DNA of 64,000 nt from Humibacillus sp. (GTDB lineage Bacteria; Actinomycetota; Actinomycetes; Actinomycetales; Dermatophilaceae), in the NCBI GenBank assembly GCA_030452985.1, contig JAKDLG010000008.1:1-64000 (forward strand), in the 5' to 3' direction. A program made the translations under genes and the position numbers. Below are positions 53,579 to 63,313 of the stretch, one piece after another. Numbering within the stretch: the first letter of the stretch is position 1; each line of letters begins with the position of its first letter. Under the pieces are notes generated by a model. That model worked only from the letters and a program-made list of their open reading frames with translations. It searched no databases and was not told where the DNA came from.

Positions 53579-54058
53579 ATGATGACCAGCATGCGCAGGC
53601 ACGCTGTTTGGGTGACTGCTGCAGCCGTTGTCGGGTTGGTGGGGGGGTGCACCGCGCCGACCGGAAGGGCTCCGTCTGCGGCCCCGACGAGCACGTCCCC
53701 CAGAACTGCTCGGTCGGCGTCGTCGGTGGTGACCAACCCTGCCCTTGCTCGGTCACCGAAGCACATCTGCGAGCGGGCTTTCAGTGGCGCTGACCTGCTG
53801 GACTGGGGGCCAGGAACCGTCGCCACCTTCCGGGCGTACCAGTTCGGCGGTCCCAAGGCCACGGTGCCGCTCGCTCACGCCTTCCCTAAGGTCCCCGGAA
53901 GCACCCTCGGGGCTTGGTGCGGCATCCAGGCCGGCCCTGACACGACCCACTGGTGGGCCGTGGTCGCGGGACACGACCCTGCGTCGCTCATCACCATCAC
54001 CGGGCCGGGCGAGGGCCTCGCACACGGTTCGGTTGCGGCGCCGCCGCAGGTCCCGTGA
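53579..54058 (+). CDS. Predicted lipoprotein
   Basis: 159 residues. A basic N-terminus (MRRH), a hydrophobic core and a lipobox LVGGC give a type II signal peptide with cleavage before the cysteine. A Ser/Thr/Pro-rich linker follows, then a small domain with two further cysteines (HICERAF, GAWCGIQ) that may form a disulfide outside the cell. AAAGGG precedes tandem ATGs (53579 or 53582). Function unknown. Confidence 0.75.
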   Translation: MMTSMRRHAVWVTAAAVVGLVGGCTAPTGRAPSAAPTSTSPRTARSASSVVTNPALARSPKHICERAFSGADLLDWGPGTVATFRAYQFGGPKATVPLAHAFPKVPGSTLGAWCGIQAGPDTTHWWAVVAGHDPASLITITGPGEGLAHGSVAAPPQVP

Positions 54059-54178
54059 CACGCAGGAGCGACGGCAGCGGCCAGAGTGACTGAACCGCGC
54101 CCACCCCACCTGACGGTGTCCCACGCCGGGCTGCAAGGGGCCGTCGAGGGCAACGCGAAGCACGAGCAGCCGGTCGGC

Positions 54179-54240
54179 AGCTGAGAACGGCCCCGCCAGA
54201 GGGGTCTCGGAGCGGCGAGACACCCGAGACCCCTTCTCAG
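54179..54240. terminator. Long two-part hairpin between convergent genes
   Basis: GCTGAGAA (54179-54186) pairs with TTCTCAGC (54233-54240), enclosing GGGGTCTCGG (54200-54209) paired with CCGAGACCCC (54223-54232). Both stems are perfect. It lies between the convergent lipoprotein and MMPL genes, so it is probably a bidirectional terminator. Confidence 0.65.
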
Positions 54241-54309
54241 CGGGTTGGGGCTGTGCCGACGACAGCCTCGGTGAGGCTCCATCCAGGTCCTCGTTCTCGC
54301 AGCAACGCT

Positions 54310-56625
54310 TCACGGCTCGCGCGTCCGGGCTCGACCCCGGCTGCCACGCAGGTTCGGCCCCGGCCAGCCGCTCGCGGGGCCGACCAGCACGAGCAGAGCC
54401 GGCACGAGCAGTGACCGCACCAGGAAGGCGTCGATGAGAATCCCGCACGCCATCGCGAAGCCCAGCTCCCGGAAGGGTGAGAGCGGGATGATCGCCAGCA
54501 TCCCGAAGCTCACCGCCAGGGTGAGACCGGCCGACGTGATGGCGCGTGACGACTCGGGCACCGCCTTGATGACCGCCTCCCGCAGCGGCAGGGTCCGGGC
54601 CTCCTCCCAGACGCGGCCGACCCCGAAGATGTTGTAGTCGGAGCCGAGCGACACCAGGAGCACCGCCGCCGCGAACGGCACGTAGAACGTGAGCCCATCG
54701 GTGGTACCGACGTCCATGAAGACCCAGACCGTGAGCCCCAGCGACGCGGTGAGGGCCAGCACGCTCGACGCCAGCAGGAACAGCGGCGCCACGAGGGCTC
54801 GCAGGAAGACGACGAGCAGCAGCAGGTTGACCGCGATGCCGGCGAGCGCGATGCGGTAGAGGTCTTGCTCGGTCGACGTCACCAGGCCTTCGGCCAGGGC
54901 CGTGTCGCCGCCGAGGCTGATCCGCACGCCGCTCAGCCCACTACTGGCCGCGATGCTGGGCAGTCGCTCTCTCAGGGCAGTGAGGTCGTTGATCGCGGTG
55001 GCGTCGAGGGGGTCGCTCTTCAGGACGATCAGCATCCGAGCCGCGTCGCCGCTCTTGGCCAGCACCACGTCGTACGCCTGGGCGGTGAAGTTCTGGGCCG
55101 GGCCGAGCACGCCTGCGACACCGGGTTCCGCCTCGATTCGCGTCTGCAGGTCGATCAGCCGAGGTAGTTCCGAGGTCACCTTGGTGCCCTCGATGAGCAA
55201 GGTGGTGGGTGAGGTGATGCCGGGGGCGAACGCCCTCGCCGCAGCATCGGAGGCGACTTTGACGGGGTTGTCGGCCGGGAGCGAGCTGGAGAACGCCACC
55301 CCGAGGTCGAGGCCGCGCACGGCCACCGACGCCAGGCCGAGCACCGCCACACAGCCCAGCACCACGACCGCCGCTGCACGACGGGTGGCCAAGCGCCGCA
55401 TGAGGTGCAACCCGGCCAGGCGCTCCTTGGCCTCTCGAACGAGGCCGGCGCCCGGCGCTGGCCTCCGGTGTCGTGCGGCGGCCAGGGGGCTCCGGATGCG
55501 CCGGGGCCAGAAGACGCTGGGGCCGAGAATCGCGAGGGCGGCGGGTACCAGCGTCACCGACACCATCAGCCCGACGAGCACGGCCAGGGCCATCGCCGGC
55601 CCGAAGCCCCGGAAGAACTCCGACCTCGCGGCCAGAAGGGCGGCCGTGCCGGCGGCCACCGTCACCCCTGCGGCCCCGACGATGGGGGTGTCGACGGCCA
55701 CCGCCCGGCGCACGGCGTCGCGCCAGTGACCCTTGCCCTCGACCCGCAGCTGGAACGCGGTGACGTAGAAGATCGTGTAGTCGGTCACCACCCCGAGCAG
55801 CAGCGCCACGAGCAGCGGTTCGAGCTCGGCCGGGGTGGTGATTCCCGCGAGGCTCTCGAGCCAGGCCGACAGTCGCGTGGTGACCACGAACGCCAGCGCG
55901 CTGCTCACGAGGGCGATGGCAGGAGCGATGATCGATCGGAACGTGAGCCCGACGAGCACGATGATCGCCAGCACGGTGAGCAGCTCGAGTCGCGGCAGGT
56001 TCTCACTGACGAGGGCCGCCTGCTGGGCCCGGGCGGGAACCGAACCCGTCACCCCGACGACGTGGTCCTCCGGGCGGTCGAGGTGTTGGTCGATGTAGCG
56101 CTGGGCGGCCTCCTGCTGGCTGCTGAAGCTGCTCACCGGGTTCATGAACAGGTACGTGAGCACGGCGGTGTCACGCTCCCCGCTGACACCGGTGAGGGGC
56201 AGGCTGTTCGTGATCGGGATCGCGCCGAGCAGGGGCCACTCGAGCTTCGCCGTCTGGTCGATCGAGATGGCGTCGAGCACCGACTCGGCCTGCACGAACA
56301 CCGAGAGACCGGCCGGGTCGCGTTGCACCACGGCCGTGCGGCTCGACAACGGGAACCCGAACTCCTGGACCGACCGTAGCTCGGCACCGAGAGCGGGGCT
56401 GTCGAGCGGGATGATGCTGGCGATCTCGTTGTTGCTCGAGGGCGGTGGAGGCGTGAGCACCAGGGCCAGCGCGACGAGCACCCAGCCCCCGACGATGTAC
56501 CAGCGGTTGCGAACTGCCCAGCTCGCGTACCGCGCAAAGAAGCCGATCCGTCCGTCGTCCCCGTCGGCAGGTTCCGCCGGCGAACCGGTAGGCCCTGCGC
56601 GCGGCGGGCGCCGCAGGCGCCTCAT
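54310..56625 (-). CDS. MMPL family transporter
   Basis: 771 residues from the ATG overlapping the upstream stop (ATGA). RND/MMPL arrangement: TM1 (about 37-54), a porter loop, then TM2-6 (including LLVALLLGVVTDYTIFY and the GPAMALAVLVGLMVSVTLVPA segment), a second TM and loop, and TM8-12 with VSLGSDYNIFGVGRVWEEA and ITSAGLTLAVSFG. Family members export lipids or glycolipids using proton flow. The preceding gene is a small membrane protein, probably an accessory subunit. Confidence 0.9.
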   Translation of the reverse strand: MRRLRRPPRAGPTGSPAEPADGDDGRIGFFARYASWAVRNRWYIVGGWVLVALALVLTPPPPSSNNEIASIIPLDSPALGAELRSVQEFGFPLSSRTAVVQRDPAGLSVFVQAESVLDAISIDQTAKLEWPLLGAIPITNSLPLTGVSGERDTAVLTYLFMNPVSSFSSQQEAAQRYIDQHLDRPEDHVVGVTGSVPARAQQAALVSENLPRLELLTVLAIIVLVGLTFRSIIAPAIALVSSALAFVVTTRLSAWLESLAGITTPAELEPLLVALLLGVVTDYTIFYVTAFQLRVEGKGHWRDAVRRAVAVDTPIVGAAGVTVAAGTAALLAARSEFFRGFGPAMALAVLVGLMVSVTLVPAALAILGPSVFWPRRIRSPLAAARHRRPAPGAGLVREAKERLAGLHLMRRLATRRAAAVVVLGCVAVLGLASVAVRGLDLGVAFSSSLPADNPVKVASDAAARAFAPGITSPTTLLIEGTKVTSELPRLIDLQTRIEAEPGVAGVLGPAQNFTAQAYDVVLAKSGDAARMLIVLKSDPLDATAINDLTALRERLPSIAASSGLSGVRISLGGDTALAEGLVTSTEQDLYRIALAGIAVNLLLLVVFLRALVAPLFLLASSVLALTASLGLTVWVFMDVGTTDGLTFYVPFAAAVLLVSLGSDYNIFGVGRVWEEARTLPLREAVIKAVPESSRAITSAGLTLAVSFGMLAIIPLSPFRELGFAMACGILIDAFLVRSLLVPALLVLVGPASGWPGPNLRGSRGRARTREP

Positions 56626-57239
56626 GAGCCCGGCAGATCCGTCAACCGCAGTCCGAGGCGCCGCAGCTCGGCAGCAGCCAGTCGGTCGTGGCGCCCGGCG
56701 GCGAGGTCGGCCTCCGGGTCGCGGGTGACCTTCAGCACCTCGGCCACCGTGAGGTTGGTCAGGCAGCGCCGGGCCAGCGCAGCCATGACAGCATCGCGGC
56801 GCGTGGGGTCGCCGAGGAGCGACCCGATCTGGGCCACCTCGGCTCGCCACGCCAGACGCCCGGGGAGATAGACGAACAGGACGGGCCCGAGCGGGCCGAA
56901 CCCGATCGTGAAACCGAGCAGGATGGCGAGCACGCGGGTGCTCGTCGCCGCCTCCTGCCCGCCCGCCACGATGCTCGCGCCGCTCGTGACGACCTGCTGG
57001 CCGAGCTCGCCGGTGCGCTCGCCGATTACGGGCAGCCCCGAGATGTCTTGCAGGGCTTTACCGGCCGTGCCCAGCGCCCGACCCGAGTCGACCACACCGG
57101 TGCTCAGGGCTCCGAGGTTCCAGATCTGCCAGCCGGCCAGCGCCCCGACCACCAGCCAGAAGACGACCCAGAAGGCGACGACGCCGTCCCAGGTTCGGAC
57201 GGAGTCGGCATCGCGGAGCCAGGACTGACGCACCTTCAT
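56622..57239 (-). CDS. Hypothetical membrane protein upstream of MMPL
   Basis: 205 residues from ATG 57239 (an alternative ATG lies 18 bp upstream). Two membrane helices: about 22-44 (VVAFWVVFWLVVGALAGWQIW) and about 104-128 (LAILLGFTIGFGPLGPVLFVYLP) flanking an outside loop, with a cytoplasmic C-terminal helical domain. Coupled by ATGA to the MMPL gene. No family recognised. Confidence 0.78.
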   Translation of the reverse strand: MKVRQSWLRDADSVRTWDGVVAFWVVFWLVVGALAGWQIWNLGALSTGVVDSGRALGTAGKALQDISGLPVIGERTGELGQQVVTSGASIVAGGQEAATSTRVLAILLGFTIGFGPLGPVLFVYLPGRLAWRAEVAQIGSLLGDPTRRDAVMAALARRCLTNLTVAEVLKVTRDPEADLAAGRHDRLAAAELRRLGLRLTDLPGS

Positions 57240-57285
57240 CACACAGATGTACCCCATGAGGGCACCCCACGCACTGCTGACGCGG

Positions 57286-58641
57286 TCATGTCGGCCGATC
57301 GTCGACCGGATCGCTGCCGGGCGAGGCCATCGTGCCGACGCGCGACGAGACGGCGGCGAGACGGGCTCGGCTCACGTCGTCGAAGTCGGCAGACGCGGTC
57401 GTGGCGTCAAGTCGTCGTCGTTCCCGGTCGACCAGCCCCAGATCGGATGCCGTGACGTTCCAGGCTATCTCGTCGAGCAGCTGGTAGAGCCGGGCCACGA
57501 CGAGCGGGTCACCCGCCCCGTACCGCCGGATCTGCGTCAGCGACATCTCGACGAGGTGCTCGAGGTCGGGCCGGTTCACCACCACCCGCGCTCCGTCGTC
57601 GCCGGTGTGTTCGACCGGGCCCAGCTCACGTCCGGCGAGCTGGCACAGAACGACCGAGATGTGGTCGATGGCATGGATGGCCGTGGTCGGGTCGTTGATG
57701 CCGGGCGAGAGGGCCTTGTTGGCCACGTCGGTGAGCTGGCGCAGCCCGAAGCCGACATCCTGGGCCGCGGTGCGCTCGGGGCCGGTGTGCATCGACCCGC
57801 CGACCGTCTTCGACAGGTCGGCCAACTCGTCGGCGCTGAGCGGTCCGTGCCGGCCGTGGGCCGAGCCGACCGGGGCGCCCTCGACGATGAAGTCGCCGGG
57901 CAGGGCGGTGACCTCCAGCACCGCCTGCGCCTGCTGCGACGCCTCGAGCAGCTCATCGACCTCGACCCGCAGCAGGAACCCCGAGGTCGTTGACACCACC
58001 GGCTGCCCCCGGCTCGGGAACGCGGCCGTGACCGGGTCGCCATCGCCTCGGGGCACCAGCACTGAGGCGATGGTGCCCTTGGCGTCGCGGGCCACCTCGT
58101 CCAGCATCGTCTCGACCCGGATCTGGCGGGTCAGGTGGGCGAGGAAGAGCACCAGCCCGATGACGCTGAGGATTGCGAGCACGAACGCGGTGGTCACCGC
58201 CAGTCGCGGAACGAACGGGTCCTGGCCGTCGCCTCCGGAGCGTACCGACCGCAGCACGGTGAGCGAGTAGGCGAACGTGGCCAGGAAGAGGGCCAGGGTG
58301 CCCTGAACGAAGAGGTCCTGGGTGAAGGTGCGCAGCAGCCGAGGTGAGAACTGGCTGCTCGCGAGCTGGAGGGTCACCACCGTCAACGAGAAGGTCAGCG
58401 AGGTGACGGTGATGAGCGAGCTGGAGACGGCGTCGAGCACCGTGCTGGCCGCGTTGCCGTCGCCGCCGAAGATCACCGCCGTGACCCAGCCCGGCAACCC
58501 GTCGTCGACTGCGGCATCCACTTGCGGCAGGACCAGGCCCAGCACGACGGCGACCACGATCGCCAGGGTGGGCAGCGGCCACAGCTGAGCTCGCAGGCCG
58601 TCCTTGATACTGCGCACTGCCGTGGTCACCCCCGGGTTCAC
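57286..58641 (-). CDS. DUF2254 family membrane protein
   Basis: 451 residues. Four N-terminal membrane helices (about 21-41, 66-91, 105-127 and 150-169) followed by a large cytoplasmic domain. Family signatures are SSLITVTSLTFSLTVVTLQLASSQFSPRLLRTF and ALSPGINDPTTAIHAIDHI. Function unknown; possibly a channel or sensor. 46 bp upstream of the MMPL accessory gene on the same strand, divergent from PEP carboxylase. Confidence 0.9.
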   Translation of the reverse strand: MNPGVTTAVRSIKDGLRAQLWPLPTLAIVVAVVLGLVLPQVDAAVDDGLPGWVTAVIFGGDGNAASTVLDAVSSSLITVTSLTFSLTVVTLQLASSQFSPRLLRTFTQDLFVQGTLALFLATFAYSLTVLRSVRSGGDGQDPFVPRLAVTTAFVLAILSVIGLVLFLAHLTRQIRVETMLDEVARDAKGTIASVLVPRGDGDPVTAAFPSRGQPVVSTTSGFLLRVEVDELLEASQQAQAVLEVTALPGDFIVEGAPVGSAHGRHGPLSADELADLSKTVGGSMHTGPERTAAQDVGFGLRQLTDVANKALSPGINDPTTAIHAIDHISVVLCQLAGRELGPVEHTGDDGARVVVNRPDLEHLVEMSLTQIRRYGAGDPLVVARLYQLLDEIAWNVTASDLGLVDRERRRLDATTASADFDDVSRARLAAVSSRVGTMASPGSDPVDDRPT

Positions 58642-58755
58642 GACAGGGTCCGGTCGGCACGCTTCATGGTCGCGACCCTAACGCCTCGCCGCCGACCCGT
58701 CCCGATGGTGGGACGGGAAACGCGCTCGAATCCTCGAGCAGGTACGACTGTCACC

Positions 58756-61590
58756 ATGACCTCTTCCGACCGGGCCACGACCGAGCAGCTCCTGCAGGCC
58801 GATCGCCGGCAACCGAACGAGGCGGTGTTCGCGAGCGGGGTCTCCTCGGCGCAGCAGCACGCCGCCCTGCGCGCCTCGGTACGTCAGCTCGGTGCCCTGC
58901 TCGGGGAGGCGCTGACGCGACACGAGGGCCCCGAGCTGCTCGCCCTCGTCGAGAGCGTGCGCAGCCTCGCGCGCCAGCCCGACGACGAGCAGCTGAGAGC
59001 CACCCTGGCCGGGGTCGACGCGCCCACCGCCGTCGTACTGGCCCGCGCGTTCACCGCCTACTTCCAGCTCGTCAACGTGACCGAGCAGCTGCACCGCTGG
59101 CAGGAGGTCACGGCCGGCACCGAGGGGCCGCTCGCCGCCGCCGTCGGGCGCATCGGTGAGGCCCTGGATGCCGGCAGCATCGACCACGACCTCGTCGCGT
59201 CAGTGCTCACCCGGCTCGAGTACCGCCCCGTCTTCACGGCCCACCCCACCGAGGCGACCCGTCGCACGGTCATCGACCTGCTGCGTCGCGTCGCCGACAC
59301 GGCCGCAGCGATCGAGGACCCCCGCCGACCGGCCTCCGACCTCCCCCGCGTCGAGCAACGGCTGGCCGAGCTGGTCGACCTGCTCTGGCAGACCGACGAG
59401 CTGCGCATCGTGCGGCCGGAGCCCACCGACGAGGCCCGCACCGCCATCTACTACCTGCACTCTCTCGCCGCTGCGGTGGTGCCCGACCTGCTCGCCGAGC
59501 TCGACCGCACCCTGGCCGGCATCGGGGTCGAGCTGCCCGTCGACGCCCGGCCGCTGCGGTTCGGGGCGTGGGCCGGAGGCGACCGCGACGGCAACCCCAA
59601 CGTCACGCCGGCCGTCACCCTGGAGGTCATCGGCCTGCAGCACGATGCCGCTCTGCGCGAGTTGGTCGTGCACGTCGAGGACCTGCTGGTGGAGATCTCG
59701 TCGTCGACCCGGGTGGTGACGGTCAGCGACGAGCTGCGCGCCAGTCTCGAGCGCGACGGTGACGCCCTGCCGGTCACCAACGCGGCGGTCGAACGGCTCA
59801 ACGCCGAGGAGCCCTACCGGCTCAAGCTGAGCTTCGTACGGGTGCGCCTGCTGCGCACCCGTGACCGCCTCGACCACGGCACCGCGCACGAGCCGGGCCG
59901 CGACTACGGCGACTTCGACGAGCTGCTGACCGACCTCACCCTGGTGCGCGACTCGATGCTCGCGAGCGGCGACGAGCTGACGGCGGGCGGTTCGATCCTG
60001 CGCCTCATCCGCACCGCCACCGCGATCGGCCTGGGGCTGGCCACGCTCGATGTCCGGGAGCACAGCGACAAGCACCACGCCGCCCTGGCCGAGCTCTACG
60101 ACCGCATCGGTGAGCTCGACGCGCCGTACACCTCTCTCGAGCGTCCAGAACGAATCTCTTTGCTGTCAAAGGAGATGGCATCACGCCGCCCCCTCACCGG
60201 CAGCGGCGCGACCGACCTCGGCCCAGCGGCATCCGCCTCGCTCGACCTGCTCGGCACGATCCGCCGAGCGCTCGACACCTACGGCCCCGACACGATCGAG
60301 ACCTACATCGTGTCGATGACGCACGACGTCGACGACCTGTTCGCGGTGGTGGTGCTGGCTCGTGAGGCGGGGCTCGTCGACATCGGCCCCGATCTGGGTT
60401 CGACGACGGCCCGCATCGGGTTCGCCCCGCTCTTCGAGACCGTTGCCGAGCTCGAGGCTGCTGGGCCGCTGCTCGACGCGCTGCTGAGCGACCCGGCCTA
60501 CCGCCGCGTCGTCTCGGCCCGTGGCGACGTGCAGGAGATCATGCTCGGCTACTCCGACTCGAGCAAGGATGCCGGAATCGCCGCGTCGCAGTGGCAGATC
60601 CACCGCGCGCAGCGGGCTCTGCGTGACGTCGCGCGCGAACACGGCGTGGTGCTGCGCCTCTTCCACGGTCGCGGCGGGTCGGTCGGCCGCGGCGGCGGGC
60701 CCACCGGCGAGGCCGTGCTCTCGCAGCCCTACGGCAGCCTCGACGGCCTCATCAAGATCACCGAGCAGGGCGAGGTGATGAGCGACAAGTACACCCTGCC
60801 CGGCCTGGCCCGCTTCAACCTCGAGGTGGCGCTCGCCGCGGTGCTCGAGGCGTCGGTGCTGCACCGCACCTCGCTACTCCCCCGCGACGTCATCGACGGC
60901 TGGAACACCACGATGGACCTCGTGGCCGGCAGCGGTCAGCACGCCTACCGCGAGCTCGTGCGCGATCCGGGGCTGGTGCCGTTCTTCGTGTCGGCCACGC
61001 CGGTCGACGAGCTCGGCAAGATGAACATCGGGTCGAGGCCCTCGAAGCGACCCGGTGGGGCCGGCGGGCTCGATGACCTGCGCGCCATCCCGTGGGTGTT
61101 CGGGTGGACCCAGTCGCGCATCATCCTGCCCGGCTGGTTCGGCGTGGGCTCGGGTCTCGCGGCTGCGCGGGAGGCGGGTCGTGACGACCTGCTGCAGGAG
61201 ATGTACGGGTCGTGGGCCTTCTTCCGCACCTTCTTGTCCAACGTGCAGATGACCCTCGCCAAGACCGACCTCGACATCGCGGCCGGCTACGTGCGCGAGC
61301 TGGTGCCCGTCGAGGTGGCCGGGCTGTTCGACACGATCCGTGACGAGCACGCCCGCACCCTCGAGGAGGTGCTGCGGGTGACCGGTCAGCAGCGGCTGCT
61401 CGAGCGCTCGCCCGTGCTACGGCGCACCCTCGAGCTGCGCGACAGCTACCTCGCGCCGTTGCACGCGCTGCAGACCTCGCTGCTGGCCCGTTCGCGGTCG
61501 GCCCTCGACTCCACGCCGGACCCTGACGTGCAACGGGCGCTGCTGCTGACCATCAACGGCATCGCGGCCGGTCTGCGCAACACCGGCTGA
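58756..61590 (+). CDS. ppc: Phosphoenolpyruvate carboxylase
   Basis: 944 residues from ATG, slightly longer than the E. coli enzyme (883). Makes oxaloacetate from PEP and bicarbonate to refill the TCA cycle. All catalytic signatures are visible: His163 in FTAHPTEATRR, GGDRDGNPNV, GYSDSSKDAG, the FHGRGGSVGRGGGPT loop, QGEVMSDKY, IPWVFGWTQSR and the C-terminal INGIAAGLRNTG. A typical cytoplasmic tetramer; aspartate and acetyl-CoA regulation is family knowledge. Confidence 0.97.
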   Translation: MTSSDRATTEQLLQADRRQPNEAVFASGVSSAQQHAALRASVRQLGALLGEALTRHEGPELLALVESVRSLARQPDDEQLRATLAGVDAPTAVVLARAFTAYFQLVNVTEQLHRWQEVTAGTEGPLAAAVGRIGEALDAGSIDHDLVASVLTRLEYRPVFTAHPTEATRRTVIDLLRRVADTAAAIEDPRRPASDLPRVEQRLAELVDLLWQTDELRIVRPEPTDEARTAIYYLHSLAAAVVPDLLAELDRTLAGIGVELPVDARPLRFGAWAGGDRDGNPNVTPAVTLEVIGLQHDAALRELVVHVEDLLVEISSSTRVVTVSDELRASLERDGDALPVTNAAVERLNAEEPYRLKLSFVRVRLLRTRDRLDHGTAHEPGRDYGDFDELLTDLTLVRDSMLASGDELTAGGSILRLIRTATAIGLGLATLDVREHSDKHHAALAELYDRIGELDAPYTSLERPERISLLSKEMASRRPLTGSGATDLGPAASASLDLLGTIRRALDTYGPDTIETYIVSMTHDVDDLFAVVVLAREAGLVDIGPDLGSTTARIGFAPLFETVAELEAAGPLLDALLSDPAYRRVVSARGDVQEIMLGYSDSSKDAGIAASQWQIHRAQRALRDVAREHGVVLRLFHGRGGSVGRGGGPTGEAVLSQPYGSLDGLIKITEQGEVMSDKYTLPGLARFNLEVALAAVLEASVLHRTSLLPRDVIDGWNTTMDLVAGSGQHAYRELVRDPGLVPFFVSATPVDELGKMNIGSRPSKRPGGAGGLDDLRAIPWVFGWTQSRIILPGWFGVGSGLAAAREAGRDDLLQEMYGSWAFFRTFLSNVQMTLAKTDLDIAAGYVRELVPVEVAGLFDTIRDEHARTLEEVLRVTGQQRLLERSPVLRRTLELRDSYLAPLHALQTSLLARSRSALDSTPDPDVQRALLLTINGIAAGLRNTG

Positions 61591-61632
61591 CCCCCGGTGT
61601 GGCCGAGGCCGAACGAGGGGGGATGGCGCTCA

Positions 61633-61661
61633 GCGCGACGGTCGGCGCGGACCGTCCGCGC
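61633..61661. terminator. GC-rich hairpin between convergent genes
   Basis: GCGCG-ACGGTC (61633-61643), a 6-base loop, GACCGT (61650-61655), a one-base bulge and CGCGC (61657-61661). It lies between convergent ppc and the WYL regulator gene, 43 bp after the ppc stop. No T-run. Confidence 0.5.
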
Positions 61662-61682
61662 AGACAGCCATCTCGGACGGTG

Positions 61683-62654
61683 TCAGCTGCGCCCGGCGGC
61701 CATCAGGCGACGGCCCTGCTCGGCCATCACGGTGCGCAGCTCGGGCGGCTCGATCACCTCGAAGGGCCACGGCAGCCGTGCGAGGTTCAGGGCCATGACG
61801 CGCAGGTCGTGGCCACCGGCCTCGAGCACGCAGTGGTCGGCACCATCGGCGGTCACCCGCCCCACCGACGGTGGAACCTGTTGCTGGACAGCCTCTTTCG
61901 AAGCCTGCACTCGTACTCGGACGACCTGGTCGTACACCGAGACGCTGATGGCGCGGCCGACGAACTCGGCGGCATCGGGGGCTTCGCGTGGGGTGAAACG
62001 CCAGCCGCGCGAGCGAACGCCGTCGATGCGGTCGAGCCGGAAGGTGCGCCAGTCGTCGCGGTCGAGGTCGAACGCCATCAGATACCAACGTCGCCCGGTC
62101 GCGACCAGGCGGTAGGGCTCGATCCGGCGCTCCCCTGTGCCTCTCGGTCCGGTGTAGGTGAAGACGACCTGCTCGGTCTCGCGAACCGCCCGGGCGAGCG
62201 TGAGCAGCGTACGCGAGTCGACGATCGGGCCTCCCGACTCGAGCGTGACGGTCGCCTCGTGGATCGCTTCCACCTGGCTTCTCAGTCTCGACGGCAGCAC
62301 CTGGTCGAGCTTGGCCAGAGTGCGTACCGCGGCCTCGCCCAGCCCTTCCACGGTGCCGCCGGCGGCGAGGCGTAGGCACACGGCCACCGCGACGACCTCG
62401 TCGTCGTCGAGCAGCAGGGGTGGAAGTCGGCGCCCGGCGCCGAGCTGGTAGCCACCCCCAGCGCCCGGCTCGGCGTTGACGGGGTAGCCGAGGTCGCGCA
62501 GCCGTTCGACGTCGCGGCGCACGCTGCGGGTGGTCACGCCGAGGCGCTCGGCCAGCTCGGTGCCGCTCCACACCGGCCGCGACTGCAGCAGGTCGAGCAG
62601 GCGCAGCACGCGGCCTGTCGTCGACATGGTGCTGCCGCTTTCATGGTCTGCCAT
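61683..62654 (-). CDS. WYL domain helix-turn-helix transcriptional regulator (YafY type)
   Basis: 323 residues from ATG giving MADHESG; an internal ATG at MSTTGRV (62627) is an alternative. HTH_11 DNA-binding domain (RVLRLLDLLQSRPVWSGTELAERLGVTTRSVRRDVERLRDLGYPV), then the WYL domain (VVFTYTGPRGTGERRIEPYRLVATGRRWYLMAFDLDRDDWRTFRLDRI) and a WCX C-terminal segment. WYL proteins sense nucleotides or small ligands. Divergent from a DinB-like gene with a palindrome between them. Confidence 0.9.
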   Translation of the reverse strand: MADHESGSTMSTTGRVLRLLDLLQSRPVWSGTELAERLGVTTRSVRRDVERLRDLGYPVNAEPGAGGGYQLGAGRRLPPLLLDDDEVVAVAVCLRLAAGGTVEGLGEAAVRTLAKLDQVLPSRLRSQVEAIHEATVTLESGGPIVDSRTLLTLARAVRETEQVVFTYTGPRGTGERRIEPYRLVATGRRWYLMAFDLDRDDWRTFRLDRIDGVRSRGWRFTPREAPDAAEFVGRAISVSVYDQVVRVRVQASKEAVQQQVPPSVGRVTADGADHCVLEAGGHDLRVMALNLARLPWPFEVIEPPELRTVMAEQGRRLMAAGRS

Positions 62655-62677
62655 GGCCACACTGTGCCAGACACTGC

Positions 62678-62692
62678 GGACAGTTCCTGTCC
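62678..62692. promoter_or_regulatory. Inverted repeat GGACAG-TTC-CTGTCC
   Basis: Perfect 6-bp arms with a 3-bp centre in the 61-bp gap between the WYL regulator (minus) and the DinB-like gene (plus). Its position covers both promoters, so it is the likely operator of the WYL regulator; inference. Confidence 0.6.
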
Positions 62693-62715
62693 TAGTTCGG
62701 TGGCAGAGTCGCGGC

Positions 62716-63312
62716 ATGACGACAACAACGCAACCGAACCGACCACTGCTCCTGAGCGAGACCCTCGTCGAGCAGCTCGACTGGCACTGGCGCGGCCAGC
62801 TGCGTCCCCGGCTGGGTGGACTCACCGACCTCGAGTACTTCTGGGCGCCGACGCCCGACGCCTGGAGCGTGCACTCGCGGGGTCAGGGCCTCACCGAGAT
62901 GCAGGGTGGTCGGGGCGACTTCACCGTCGACTTCGCTCACCCCGCACCGAACCCGACCCCGATGACGACCATCGCCTGGCGGCTCTCACACCTGATCGTC
63001 GGCGTGTTCGGCGCGCGGGTGCACGCCCACTTCGACGGTCCGGAGGTCGACTACGTGGGCTTCGACTACGCCGGCACCGCCGACGGGGCGCTGGCCCAGC
63101 TCGACGCGGGCTACGCCGCCTGGGTGGCCGGCGTCAAGGCCTGGGGCGAAGACGGGTTGGCCGCAGAATGCGGGCCGGCGGAAGGGCCGTGGTCGGCGCA
63201 CTCGCGCGCCGACCTCGTTGCGCACATCAACCGCGAGGTGATCCACCACGGCGCCGAGATCGCGCTGCTGCGCGACCTGTGGGCGCACCGGGACGACCGG
63301 GCGGGGGCCTGA
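62716..63312 (+). CDS. DinB family protein
   Basis: 198 residues. DinB four-helix bundle: LVEQLDWHWRGQLRPRLGGLTDLEYFWAPTPDAW, AWRLSHLIVGVFGARVHAHF and a C-terminal HINREVIHHGAEIALLRDL. His in SHL and in REVIHHGAEIA are at the metal-triad positions. Family functions include thiol-dependent transferases (MST, mycothiol/bacillithiol). Divergent from the WYL gene, which probably represses it. Confidence 0.88.
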   Translation: MTTTTQPNRPLLLSETLVEQLDWHWRGQLRPRLGGLTDLEYFWAPTPDAWSVHSRGQGLTEMQGGRGDFTVDFAHPAPNPTPMTTIAWRLSHLIVGVFGARVHAHFDGPEVDYVGFDYAGTADGALAQLDAGYAAWVAGVKAWGEDGLAAECGPAEGPWSAHSRADLVAHINREVIHHGAEIALLRDLWAHRDDRAGA

Positions 63313-63313
63313 C

